Shown here in pieces: positions 9,157-15,372 of a stretch of 64,000 bases of DNA. Position 1 is the first letter of the stretch. Each line of letters opens with the position of its first letter. The stretch is from a virus. The stretch is taken from positions 19,216 through 83,215 of the IMG/VR virus record IMGVR_UViG_3300021961_000053; one strand, given 5' to 3'. A program made the translations under genes and the position numbers. A model generated the notes under the pieces. It did no database searches. It was not told the DNA's origin and worked only from the letters and a program-made list of their open reading frames with translations.

Positions 9157-9208
9157 CATGACTGAACACGCAAAGACAGAGTTGCACCCAATCTGGGGTG
9201 ACAGTTGA
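9050..9208 (+). CDS. Hypothetical small basic protein, 52 aa
   Basis: The start at ATG 9050 (MKYAVVWMKQKKNKQTKQQ) is preferred over a longer frame because the upstream part of that frame is covered by the preceding gene. The basic, beta-alpha pattern with FYNLEDAIMWEQH resembles small conserved cyanophage proteins. It overlaps the preceding gene by 107 bases and ends 10 bases before a terminator hairpin. Confidence 0.55.
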   Translation: MKYAVVWMKQKKNKQTKQQAIFYNLEDAIMWEQHINMTEHAKTELHPIWGDS

Positions 9209-9218
9209 AGAACTGGTT

Positions 9219-9243
9219 GGGGCGCTTGACACCGCCCCTTTTT
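9219..9243 (+). terminator. Rho-independent terminator
   Basis: Stem GGGGCG/CGCCCC followed by TTTTT. It closes the small-gene run 8067-9208; a TAATAT box begins 12 bases after the stem, the same spacing as in the cassettes at 6685 and 12057. Confidence 0.75.
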
Positions 9244-9248
9244 CATGC

Positions 9249-9256
9249 CATAATAT
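9249..9256 (+). promoter_or_regulatory. -10-like box (CATAATAT) before nuclease-methyltransferase pair
   Basis: CATAATAT follows CATGC just as TATACT does in the other cassettes. It lies 20 bases before the ATG at 9277. No -35 is visible. Confidence 0.45.
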
Positions 9257-9276
9257 CAGTATCAAAACAACACATC

Positions 9277-10101
9277 ATGACACCGCTCCAGCGCCTTGAG
9301 TCCATTTTAACCGCAGTATATGACAATGCTAGACATTTAGAGACTGCTGCTGATCAAGTATACATGTCATGCTTCCGAACAGGAACTGATCTTGTTGCTC
9401 TCCTGGATAACATTCAGTCCGATAAGGTGTTTGATGTAAATACTTTTAGCGCAGCATCTGCTGGCAATATCTTTGATTACATACAAGAAGAGTTTCGTGA
9501 ATGTGTTTCACGTTTTGTTAATATTACTGCTGGTGGAAATGGCGGTATGGCGTCAATTGGGCGTGGAGAGTTCATGATTTCGTTCGCTAGTAATTTCCAA
9601 GCGAAGATTAGCAAGGCAGGCAAGGGAGATCTGGAATATGTTGTCAAACGCATCAATGAAGAAGTAAAGTGGAACGGTGGTAAGATCGAAGTATCTAAAA
9701 CTCAAGGTAAAGAAGTTTATAAGACCTTTATTTCTCTGCTGAAGCAGAACAATGATATTGATCTTATCATCAAAGACTTCCTCCCCTTCCGTAAAAAAGA
9801 TAAAAAAGTTTATGATGCTGACACCATTGCTGTCTTGAATTCTTATTTTTGGCAAGCTGTCTCTGGGCAAAAATGTGGTCCTCTCACAGACTCTGAGTTG
9901 AAAAAACTCTGTCTCCGTTGTGCCTTTGACCTCACCTTCACTAAATCTGATTCTATTTTAATTGTCAATGAAGATGGTAAGTTCGTTCGCTTTACAGATG
10001 CAGATACTGCTGTAGAATACTACCACAATAAAATTGATAAAGTTGATCTGGAAATTCGTGCCAAGCAAACCAATCCCATCGCCATTTACTTATTTGTATG
10101 A
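9277..10101 (+). CDS. Putative PD-(D/E)xK nuclease, candidate restriction endonuclease, 274 aa
   Basis: The start is set at ATG 9277, after the promoter box; an earlier in-frame ATG at 9205 lies inside the terminator region. Residues 93-136 read SIGRGEF (E98), then GKGDLE (D118), EEVK (E129, K131) and NGGKIE. This order, GxGE then KGD then ExK then GG(K/R), fits a family of phage PD-(D/E)xK nucleases as I recall it. The flanks are helical with no recognised recognition domain. The stop overlaps the methyltransferase start by 4 bases, so the two are translated together, as in many restriction-modification operons. It could instead be a repair or host-DNA-degrading nuclease. Confidence 0.5.
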   Translation: MTPLQRLESILTAVYDNARHLETAADQVYMSCFRTGTDLVALLDNIQSDKVFDVNTFSAASAGNIFDYIQEEFRECVSRFVNITAGGNGGMASIGRGEFMISFASNFQAKISKAGKGDLEYVVKRINEEVKWNGGKIEVSKTQGKEVYKTFISLLKQNNDIDLIIKDFLPFRKKDKKVYDADTIAVLNSYFWQAVSGQKCGPLTDSELKKLCLRCAFDLTFTKSDSILIVNEDGKFVRFTDADTAVEYYHNKIDKVDLEIRAKQTNPIAIYLFV

Positions 10102-10865
10102 CTTTTGATTTACAACTAGGTGACTGTCTGGACCTCATGCGTGAGATTCCAGATGAATCCATCGATTTTATTTGCTGTGACCCACCCTACGGCACCACCA
10201 CCATCAAGTGGGATGAGATTTTAGATTTTGATGCCATGTGGGAGCAATATGGTCGCATCATTAAACCCCAGGGCATGATGTGTCTGTTTGGATCACAACC
10301 ATTTTCTGCACAGTTGATATGCTCCAAGATCAACTGGTTCAAGTATGAATTGGTGTGGAACAAGAACAAGTGTGGTTCTCCTGGTCTTGCAAAGTATAGA
10401 CCCATGAAGACACATGAAAATATACTGCTGTTCTCTAAGAAACCAGGCGGAGTATATAATCCTCAGATGGAGGTTGGAGAACCATTTAAAAGAAAGAGTA
10501 AGAACCCAGAAGGATATGTGAGCAAAAGAAATCCTCATGGTTATGGACTGAAACCAGTGAAAGAGTTTGAGAACAATGGCACACGCTATCCTAAGTCTGT
10601 TCTGAATATCTCACGCGATTTTAGCGCACAACAGCAAGTACATCCCACACAAAAACCTGTGCCTTTGATGGAGTGGTTGATCAAGACATACTCTAATGAG
10701 GGTGATACTGTGCTCGATAATTGCATGGGATCTGGTTCTACTGGTGTTGCCGCAGTGAAACTTAATCGTAAGTTCATTGGCATGGAGTCAGACACAGAAT
10801 ACTATTCTATCGCTGAAAAGAGAATAAAAGAAGCGGATAGAGTTGACATCAATCATTTTTTGTGA
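10098..10865 (+). CDS. DNA adenine/cytosine-N4 methyltransferase (N6_N4_Mtase), 255 aa
   Basis: Transfers a methyl group from S-adenosylmethionine to an exocyclic amino group in DNA. Motif IV DPPYG (28-32) comes first, HPTQKP (182-187) and motif I NCMGSGSTG (208-216) follow, with a target-recognition stretch of about 100 residues between; this order is that of beta-class enzymes. The length is normal for the family and the motifs are intact, so it should be active. The target site cannot be read from sequence. It overlaps the putative nuclease gene by 4 bases. It may protect phage DNA from the partner nuclease or from host enzymes. Confidence 0.88.
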   Translation: MTFDLQLGDCLDLMREIPDESIDFICCDPPYGTTTIKWDEILDFDAMWEQYGRIIKPQGMMCLFGSQPFSAQLICSKINWFKYELVWNKNKCGSPGLAKYRPMKTHENILLFSKKPGGVYNPQMEVGEPFKRKSKNPEGYVSKRNPHGYGLKPVKEFENNGTRYPKSVLNISRDFSAQQQVHPTQKPVPLMEWLIKTYSNEGDTVLDNCMGSGSTGVAAVKLNRKFIGMESDTEYYSIAEKRIKEADRVDINHFL

Positions 10866-10883
10866 TAAAATAATTTAGTAACT

Positions 10884-10906
10884 AGAAACAGACAATTTCT
10901 GTTTCT
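10884..10906 (+). other. Intergenic stem-loop
   Basis: AGAAACAGA and TCTGTTTCT form a perfect 9-bp stem with loop CAATT, between the methyltransferase gene and the 363-residue gene. No T-run follows, so it may be an attenuator, a processing site or a weak terminator. Confidence 0.5.
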
Positions 10907-10931
10907 CTCTAAACATTTAAGGAGACCTATT

Positions 10932-12023
10932 ATGTCTTTTGCAACACCACCAATCATTGAACGAGTTATGTTCTATGACTGGTTAGATGAAAAAAAGTAC
11001 CTAGTCAATCCAATTGAGAGACCGTACAAGGAACGAGCAAAACGAGCTGATGTCATTGACCGATTTAATCCATGGCAGTCTATCCATTATCTTGGTCACG
11101 CTACGGAACTCCAAGTAGATGATGTTGATGAAGTCAGCGGTATAAAATATAAGAAAGGAACCATATTCAAGTTGGATATGCATACCAGACCCCAAGTAAT
11201 CATCAATGGGGATAGTGATGCAACTCCAGAGTTAATTGATAAAAACGGTGGATTTTTAATTTCCAAGGAGAAAGCTTTCAGCATTAAAGACGTAAAAGCA
11301 CAGTACAAGCGGCATGACAGTGCAGAGGCAGTAGAAAAAAGATCTGATGCAATGTATTCTGCTTTCTATTCTGCTTACTATGATACTCTGGTTCCACAAC
11401 CAGATAATCCTGCCTTCATGAAGGCTCAACCGCTTTCATATGCTGCATTCTACACATTTGGATGGGATGAAATAAAGAAAAAAGGATTCAAGTCTGACAG
11501 TGGGTTAGATCAAGAAACACTTTCTTATGCTGTGAAAGCATTTATGTCCTATTACGACAAACTTGATAACATCACTTTTAACACTAAAAAGATGTCATCA
11601 AAGAGTGATGCGGCACATGTGTATGCTTCTATCAGATGGGATAGTTGGTTGTATTTTGCTAGTCTGATGGTTGGTCATCATCATAACTGGTCGCCTGCTT
11701 GGTATCAGACAGTTCTGCAAATCAACAACTGTGATTTAACAGGTTTAGATCTCACTGGAAAAAAAGGATCAACAGCACTTGCTCTCCTTTGTCGTGAATG
11801 GGATCAAACTAATGGAGCACCAGCACACCCAGACAAACGTTTAAATAAAGGACAACTTGGTGGTTCGTTGATAGATCAATTGTTCTTTTTGTTTGATGCT
11901 GCTATCCAAGAACCTAATAAGAGATTCAAGAGTATTTTTACTGAAAGTAATGGATACTTTGATAATGTATACAAATTCAGATTAAATCAATCTAAGAAGA
12001 ATAGTATCTCTTACTTCTTTTAA
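10932..12023 (+). CDS. Hypothetical protein downstream of methyltransferase, 363 aa
   Basis: A strong ribosome site (AAGGAG) lies 7 bases before the ATG. The N-terminal part contains NPIERPYKERAKRADVIDRF and a beta-rich segment (YKKGTIFKLDMHTR). The rest is helical and aromatic-rich, with MVGHHHNWSPAW near residue 246. No catalytic motif is evident and I do not recognise a family. AT content is higher than in the small genes around it, which hints at separate acquisition together with the nuclease-methyltransferase pair. It could be a partner of that pair or an unrelated passenger. Confidence 0.7.
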   Translation: MSFATPPIIERVMFYDWLDEKKYLVNPIERPYKERAKRADVIDRFNPWQSIHYLGHATELQVDDVDEVSGIKYKKGTIFKLDMHTRPQVIINGDSDATPELIDKNGGFLISKEKAFSIKDVKAQYKRHDSAEAVEKRSDAMYSAFYSAYYDTLVPQPDNPAFMKAQPLSYAAFYTFGWDEIKKKGFKSDSGLDQETLSYAVKAFMSYYDKLDNITFNTKKMSSKSDAAHVYASIRWDSWLYFASLMVGHHHNWSPAWYQTVLQINNCDLTGLDLTGKKGSTALALLCREWDQTNGAPAHPDKRLNKGQLGGSLIDQLFFLFDAAIQEPNKRFKSIFTESNGYFDNVYKFRLNQSKKNSISYFF

Positions 12024-12056
12024 ATATTTCATGTGCCACTTTTCAAAGTGTCACAG

Positions 12057-12079
12057 GGGGTCCTCGTGACCCCTTTTTT
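12057..12079 (+). terminator. Rho-independent terminator, fused to promoter
   Basis: Stem GGGGTC/GACCCC, loop CTCGT, then six T residues. Twelve bases after the stem a TATACT box starts. The preceding AAAGTGTCACAG also occurs at about 19964, without a hairpin there. Confidence 0.8.
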
Positions 12080-12082
12080 ATG

Positions 12083-12111
12083 CCCTATACTACAAAGGTA
12101 GTCAAGGGAAC
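12083..12111 (+). repeat. 29-base promoter/leader repeat, copy 1
   Basis: The 29 bases beginning CCCTATACTACAAAGG and ending CAAGGGAAC are identical to 13073-13101. The unit holds a TATACT box (12086-12091) and a purine-rich stretch before the start codon. It acts as promoter and leader of the gene at 12117. Confidence 0.75.
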
Positions 12112-12116
12112 ACCCC

Positions 12117-12359
12117 ATGCAACTCCTGAACTCTGCCACTCAAGTCGATTTCTTTCCTGTCGCTGGTGGCAAGCGTTTCGTCAAGCGCGTGATCTGGCAT
12201 CCTGGTGCTGCTAGCGAGATGATCTCCTTCTCCACCGTTGTCAAGAGCGATGCTCTCTATTCTATCCGCAACCTGATCGCTAACGGTGCTGAGGTGACTG
12301 ACTTCAACACTGAAGCATACTCTGGTTCTGATTATAATCCTATGGCAGGTGCTTGCTGA
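12117..12359 (+). CDS. Hypothetical protein, 80 aa
   Basis: Begins 25 bases after a TATACT box and 6 bases after a GGGAAC stretch. Beta-rich small protein (QVDFFPVAGGKRFVKRVIW) with a C-terminal acidic part. No domain recognised. A very short hairpin with a T-run overlaps its stop codon. Confidence 0.65.
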   Translation: MQLLNSATQVDFFPVAGGKRFVKRVIWHPGAASEMISFSTVVKSDALYSIRNLIANGAEVTDFNTEAYSGSDYNPMAGAC

Positions 12360-12376
12360 TCTTCAAGATCTTTTTT
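12358..12376 (+). terminator. Short hairpin terminator overlapping a stop codon
   Basis: GATCT/AGATC with loop TCA, followed by six T residues; it starts within the TGA of the gene ending at 12359. The stem is short, so termination may be partial. Confidence 0.5.
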
Positions 12377-12393
12377 CCCCTGAAACTATCACC

Positions 12394-12573
12394 ATGTTTC
12401 CATTTCTCCTGGCTACAGTTACCGCATTTCAAGATCCTAATGTTGCGCCTGAGTATATACAGCGTCATTGTGCTGCTGTCATTGGCATCCCTTATGCTTC
12501 CGACAACTTCTCAGAAGAAGAATGGTGGCAATACGTGGGATGTGTCCGTGATCATCTAAGACATGATGTTTGA
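12394..12573 (+). CDS. Hypothetical protein, 59 aa
   Basis: The ATG at 12394 is preferred to an upstream GTG at 12349, because the latter would place the start inside the previous gene and the terminator inside the coding region. The sequence (FPFLLATVTAFQDPNV to DHLRHDV) is helical with a WW pair. Its TGA overlaps the next ATG. Function unknown. Confidence 0.55.
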   Translation: MFPFLLATVTAFQDPNVAPEYIQRHCAAVIGIPYASDNFSEEEWWQYVGCVRDHLRHDV

Positions 12574-12850
12574 ATTTCCGCATCAACCTCCGCGTGGTTA
12601 CACATATGAAATCATGCCTCATAAGCGTAATATTCTTTCTATTTGGATCTGTAACCACAGCAAGTTTAGTTATACTGACGATACTCCTGTTAAATCCATC
12701 TGGGGATTTTATAATACAAAGACACGCGAATACATTGCTCCAATCAATGCAGAAAAACCTGGAAAAGTGGTAGCATTTGATGATACCACGCCCTACAGCG
12801 CCATGCAGATCCTGAAACCGCTGCGCCCCAGTGTCCTATCGTTCTGCTAG
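12563..12850 (+). CDS. Conserved cyanophage-type hypothetical protein, 95 aa
   Basis: Overlaps the previous gene by 11 bases. The pattern PHQPPRGYTYE, LSIWICNH, SIWGFYNTKTREYIAPIN and TPYSAM is one I associate with a common small protein of T4-like cyanophages; its function is not known to me. It is beta-rich and full length by that comparison. A GC-rich hairpin follows the stop. Confidence 0.7.
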   Translation: MMFEFPHQPPRGYTYEIMPHKRNILSIWICNHSKFSYTDDTPVKSIWGFYNTKTREYIAPINAEKPGKVVAFDDTTPYSAMQILKPLRPSVLSFC

Positions 12851-12868
12851 AGGCGTCTAGAAGCGCCT
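12851..12868 (+). terminator. Weak GC hairpin
   Basis: AGGCG/CGCCT stem with an 8-base loop directly after the stop codon. No T-run; termination is uncertain. Confidence 0.35.
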
Positions 12869-12895
12869 GTAATGCCCCTCTGACCCCTGTGACCT

Positions 12896-13072
12896 ATGAA
12901 GACTGCTGAAGTCCCCCTGACCGCCTCTGAACTGAAGTTCCTGATCGATGTGCTGTGGGGTGCTCCCATCGCCACGGTCAAGGATGCAGCATTGCGCCAT
13001 GGTCTCTCTGATTCTGACGTGGAGGGACACTTGGTAAAGTGTCTAGGATACCTCGCCTGTGAGTCCGATTGA
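12896..13072 (+). CDS. Hypothetical helical protein, 58 aa
   Basis: ATG 12896 to TGA 13072. The sequence AEVPLTASELKFLIDVL and then ATVKDAALRHGLSDSDVEGH has helix-turn-helix-like spacing, but the call to a DNA-binding fold is only a guess. GC-rich codons. A TATACT promoter begins directly after its stop, so it ends a unit. Confidence 0.55.
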   Translation: MKTAEVPLTASELKFLIDVLWGAPIATVKDAALRHGLSDSDVEGHLVKCLGYLACESD

Positions 13073-13101
13073 CCCTATACTACAAAGGTAGTCAAGGGAA
13101 C
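13073..13101 (+). repeat. 29-base promoter/leader repeat, copy 2
   Basis: Identical over 29 bases to 12083-12111, with TATACT at 13076-13081. It drives the unit starting at 13107, which contains the RlpA-like gene. Confidence 0.75.
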
Positions 13102-13106
13102 GACCC

Positions 13107-13262
13107 ATGATCGGTGACACCACTGAAGACAAACAACTCCGCCGCATGATCCTCAATGCTATTGAGGGTTATGACATTGAGATGCTCAAGCGCATTGCTT
13201 ATGAAGTGCGTTGTGAAGAGATGGGCATCTATCCCGACCACACTTACACCAACCTGAAATGA
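13107..13262 (+). CDS. Hypothetical protein, 51 aa
   Basis: Small charged helical protein (MIGDTTEDKQLRRMILNAI to TYTNLK). First gene of a unit that starts with the 29-base promoter repeat. Its stop overlaps the next ATG by 4 bases (ATGA), so it is translationally linked to a membrane protein and the RlpA-like protein. Function unknown. Confidence 0.6.
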   Translation: MIGDTTEDKQLRRMILNAIEGYDIEMLKRIAYEVRCEEMGIYPDHTYTNLK

Positions 13263-13414
13263 AAACCTCTTACTGGTTCCTTGCTGTCATTGCCATTCTC
13301 ATGTATAATGGTTTCTTAGCACAGCGCGATGCCAAGATGTTTGAAGCATACGATCGCGCCTGTGCTGAATTGCCTACAGGGCACCCTGATTGTGTGTTTG
13401 CTAAGAAAAAATGA
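13259..13414 (+). CDS. Small one-span membrane protein before RlpA-like gene, 51 aa
   Basis: Residues 5-20 (YWFLAVIAILMYNGFL) form one hydrophobic segment after a short basic N-terminus, followed by a soluble 31-residue tail with two cysteines. It could be a signal-anchor or secreted peptide with the tail outside the cytoplasm. ATGA overlaps join it to the genes on both sides. Because an RlpA-like wall enzyme follows, a role in lysis (holin-like or enzyme export) is possible but only inferred. Confidence 0.6.
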   Translation: MKTSYWFLAVIAILMYNGFLAQRDAKMFEAYDRACAELPTGHPDCVFAKKK

Positions 13415-13713
13415 TTGCTGCTTTAATGTGTGGCGTTGCCACATTCTACGGCATGGGTGATGGTTTCCATGGTAACATTACTGCTTCTGGTGAGCGTTTC
13501 GATGCTTATCGATGGACTGCTGCTCACCCTTATCTCCCGATGGGTAGTAAAATCCGTGTCACGAACCAAGATAACGGCAAACAAGTAATTGTCCGTGTCA
13601 ATGATCGTGGTCCATTCTCTCATGCTGATCTAGACTTATCCTATGCTGCGTTCGCGCACATAGAATCTACCCGCAAGGGTAATGCTACTGTTTGTTATCG
13701 CGTTATTGGTTAA
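13411..13713 (+). CDS. RlpA-like double-psi beta-barrel protein, putative peptidoglycan lytic transglycosylase, 100 aa
   Basis: The whole chain matches the RlpA/DPBB domain: ATFYGMGDGFHG (10-21), TASGE (24-28), TAAHPYLPMGSKIRVTN (36-52), VRVNDRGPF (61-69) and DLDLS (73-77). RlpA proteins cleave peptidoglycan. E28, D31 and D65 have the same spacing as the acidic residues E120, D123 and D157 of Pseudomonas RlpA, as I remember them. The first nine residues are hydrophobic but short for a signal peptide. No SPOR domain is present. It may be a phage lysis enzyme. The alternative is a non-catalytic barrel. It overlaps the membrane-protein gene by 4 bases. Confidence 0.8.
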   Translation: MIAALMCGVATFYGMGDGFHGNITASGERFDAYRWTAAHPYLPMGSKIRVTNQDNGKQVIVRVNDRGPFSHADLDLSYAAFAHIESTRKGNATVCYRVIG

Positions 13714-13715
13714 TT

Positions 13716-13844
13716 ATGGAAGAAGTTTTGCTTGACCGTTACATCCTGAGCCAACTGGATGCTTATGATCTTGATCTCAGTGAAGATAACTGGGATGAGA
13801 TGCCTAAAGAACAACTATCTGATGAGGTTTTGGAATTGCTGTGA
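13716..13844 (+). CDS. Hypothetical acidic protein, 42 aa
   Basis: ATG 13716 lies 2 bases after the RlpA-like gene stop. Very acidic, helical (MEEVLLDRYILSQLDAYDL onward). Its TGA overlaps a GTG start of the next gene. No known domain. Confidence 0.5.
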   Translation: MEEVLLDRYILSQLDAYDLDLSEDNWDEMPKEQLSDEVLELL

Positions 13845-13957
13845 TTAAACTGCTCGTGGTTGTTGCTGCCATTTATATCCTATGGGAACCAGCACGACCG
13901 ATCCGCCATGTGACAGCTGACATACTGGCACATACTGCCGATCTTGTGCGCCGCTAG
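13841..13957 (+). CDS. Small membrane protein, 38 aa (GTG start)
   Basis: GTG start overlapping the previous stop by 4 bases (GTGA). Residues 3-15 (KLLVVVAAIYILW) are a membrane segment, followed by EPARPIRHVTADILAH. This pattern of a short hydrophobic segment and PxxPIRHxTAD is one I recall from T4-like cyanophages. It ends directly before a TATACT promoter. Membrane role unknown. Confidence 0.6.
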   Translation: MIKLLVVVAAIYILWEPARPIRHVTADILAHTADLVRR

Positions 13958-13961
13958 ACCC

Positions 13962-13967
13962 TATACT
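13962..13967 (+). promoter_or_regulatory. TATACT -10 box
   Basis: In the context GACCCTATACTGATTACATCAG, 27 bases before the ATG at 13995. It starts right after the previous TAG. The leader is purine-rich (GCGAAAGACACC). Confidence 0.55.
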
Positions 13968-13994
13968 GATTACATCAGCGAAAGACACCACCCC

Positions 13995-14348
13995 ATGACC
14001 GCCACCTTCGCCCAGTTCCAAGCAGAGCAAGACGCTCGCAACACCATCCAACTCAACATTGTCAAGTATGGTATGATGCTGTGTGATGCTCTCCAGCAGA
14101 CTGCTCCTGACGGTTACTTCTACTCTCTGGATTCTTCTGGTCGCAAGTATCACAAAGTCTTCATGCATATTGATGATCGCCGCGATAGCATCCACGCTTT
14201 CATCGACAAGAAGACTGGTGAAGTGTTCAAACCTGCTAGTCTGAAAGCGCCTGCCAAGGGTGCTCGCTACAACGTTCTCTCCATTCCTTCCCGCGAAGAG
14301 ATGTTTGAGCGTTGTGATTGGGCAGGTGGTTACCTCTACATGCGTTGA
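13995..14348 (+). CDS. Conserved cyanophage-type hypothetical protein, 117 aa
   Basis: The ATG at 13995 is chosen because it follows the TATACT box and leader; a longer in-frame start would cross the promoter. Characteristic strings are SGRKYHKVFMHI, SIHAFIDKKTGEVFKPAS, KAPAKGARYN and DWAGGYLYMR, which I recognise as a widely conserved T4-like cyanophage protein of unknown function. GC-rich codons. Monocistronic or first of a small unit. Confidence 0.75.
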   Translation: MTATFAQFQAEQDARNTIQLNIVKYGMMLCDALQQTAPDGYFYSLDSSGRKYHKVFMHIDDRRDSIHAFIDKKTGEVFKPASLKAPAKGARYNVLSIPSREEMFERCDWAGGYLYMR

Positions 14349-14400
14349 CATTCCGCGCCTTCTCTGCTAAATTACTCTAGAGTTCAATCGCTTTCCTCTC

Positions 14401-14634
14401 ATGACTGCCCCTCGTTTCTATTTGGTTGCTAACGAAGACGCTTTCATTCTTGATAATGATGGCGTGACTGTTTATGGTGCTCCTGTCAATTCTGATGGCA
14501 CTGTAGATTTTGAGTGTGCCTACGATTTTGATCCATGTGAGGATGAATTAGAGTATGTTGCTCACATGAGCAAATGTTTGATTGATTCTGCTAAACTGTA
14601 CCACGAACACAACGTTGAGGTCTTTATCAAATGA
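14401..14634 (+). CDS. Hypothetical acidic protein, 77 aa
   Basis: Acidic beta-rich protein (RFYLVANEDAFILDNDGVTVY) with four cysteines or more hydrophobic spots toward the end; no family recognised. Its stop overlaps the next ATG by 4 bases, starting a chain of overlapping genes that runs to 16245. The 52 bases before it show no strong promoter; TAAATTACT is the nearest AT-rich word. Confidence 0.65.
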   Translation: MTAPRFYLVANEDAFILDNDGVTVYGAPVNSDGTVDFECAYDFDPCEDELEYVAHMSKCLIDSAKLYHEHNVEVFIK

Positions 14635-14879
14635 ACATGCTTCAAGAGCACATCCGCGAGTACATCAATCCATTTCCCAATCGTTACACTCGTGGATCGT
14701 GGGAAATCCGTGTTCTTCCGCACGAAGATCTAGATTATGATGGTGTAGAGAAGTTCTGGCGTCTCTTCAAGAAGTTTCCTAACGATTTTGCTGCTGCTGC
14801 CGTCTCTCTGCTCCCTGATGATGTAGAATTCATTCAGTACGACCACCTCAACAACATTCTCTTCGCTAACAAACTATGA
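14631..14879 (+). CDS. Hypothetical protein, 82 aa
   Basis: ATGA overlaps at both ends. Contains YTRGSWEIRVLPHEDLDYD and a helical WRLFKKFPNDFAAAA stretch. No domain recognised. The chain of overlaps suggests coordinated translation with the two flanking acidic proteins. Confidence 0.65.
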   Translation: MNMLQEHIREYINPFPNRYTRGSWEIRVLPHEDLDYDGVEKFWRLFKKFPNDFAAAAVSLLPDDVEFIQYDHLNNILFANKL

Positions 14880-15088
14880 GTACCGACATCGAACGCCTTT
14901 CAGCACAACGCGACGACATCTACGATTACATGTGTGATCGTTTCAAGCAGATGATTGCTGAAGACCGTCATGATGATGCTATGGCAATTGCAGATGAGTT
15001 CTTTGAGTGGTTGGACCCTGAACAAATGGATCTCGAAGAAACATTCTACTATGACGAGCGCGAACTCATCAAACTCACCAATGAGTGA
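14876..15088 (+). CDS. Hypothetical acidic helical protein, 70 aa
   Basis: Starts within the previous stop (ATGA). Strongly acidic and helical (TDIERLSAQRDDIYDYM, then FFEWLDPEQMDLEETFYYDE). It overlaps the next gene by 8 bases. Function unknown. Confidence 0.65.
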   Translation: MSTDIERLSAQRDDIYDYMCDRFKQMIAEDRHDDAMAIADEFFEWLDPEQMDLEETFYYDERELIKLTNE

Positions 15089-15218
15089 GGAATTTCACAA
15101 ACTAATCATAGACTACATGACGGCATACAACAATGACGATTATGAGCTAGCAAATCTGTATCTCTCACAGATACAGGAGCATAACATGAAGGAGAAACTC
15201 AATGGAAGTGAAGATTGA
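15081..15218 (+). CDS. Hypothetical acidic helical protein, 45 aa
   Basis: ATG 15081 overlaps the previous gene by 8 bases. Sequence MSEEFHKLIIDYMTAYNND onward, helical with tetratricopeptide-like spacing of small and aromatic residues, but far too short to call. It overlaps the next gene by 17 bases. Confidence 0.5.
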   Translation: MSEEFHKLIIDYMTAYNNDDYELANLYLSQIQEHNMKEKLNGSED

Positions 15219-15372
15219 ACTGGGACCAGATCTTCAGTTAGAGTATCAATCATGGTTGGATGTGAAAGAGAGTCTTGGTATTGATCGTAGCATCAATAAC
15301 TTCCTCTACTATACATACAATTACGGAACATTTGCCAACCCCAAGAACCCTGACGACAATGACGATTCCTAA
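15202..15372 (+). CDS. Hypothetical protein, 56 aa
   Basis: ATG 15202 to TAA 15372, overlapping genes at both ends. Beta-alpha N-terminus (MEVKIELGPDLQLEYQSWL), aromatic NNFLYYTYNYGTF, and an acidic DDNDDS end. No family recognised. Confidence 0.5.
   Translation: MEVKIELGPDLQLEYQSWLDVKESLGIDRSINNFLYYTYNYGTFANPKNPDDNDDS

Noticed and set aside
9205-9276. Longer start for the nuclease-like protein at 9205
   Set aside because: It would translate through the terminator hairpin and promoter box; ATG 9277 comes after both.
12349-12393. GTG start at 12349 for the 59-residue protein
   Set aside because: It lies inside the previous gene and before a hairpin with a T-run; ATG 12394 is simpler.
13944-13994. 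Longer start for the 117-residue protein at 13944
   Set aside because: The extra part spans the TATACT promoter and leader and the end of the previous gene.
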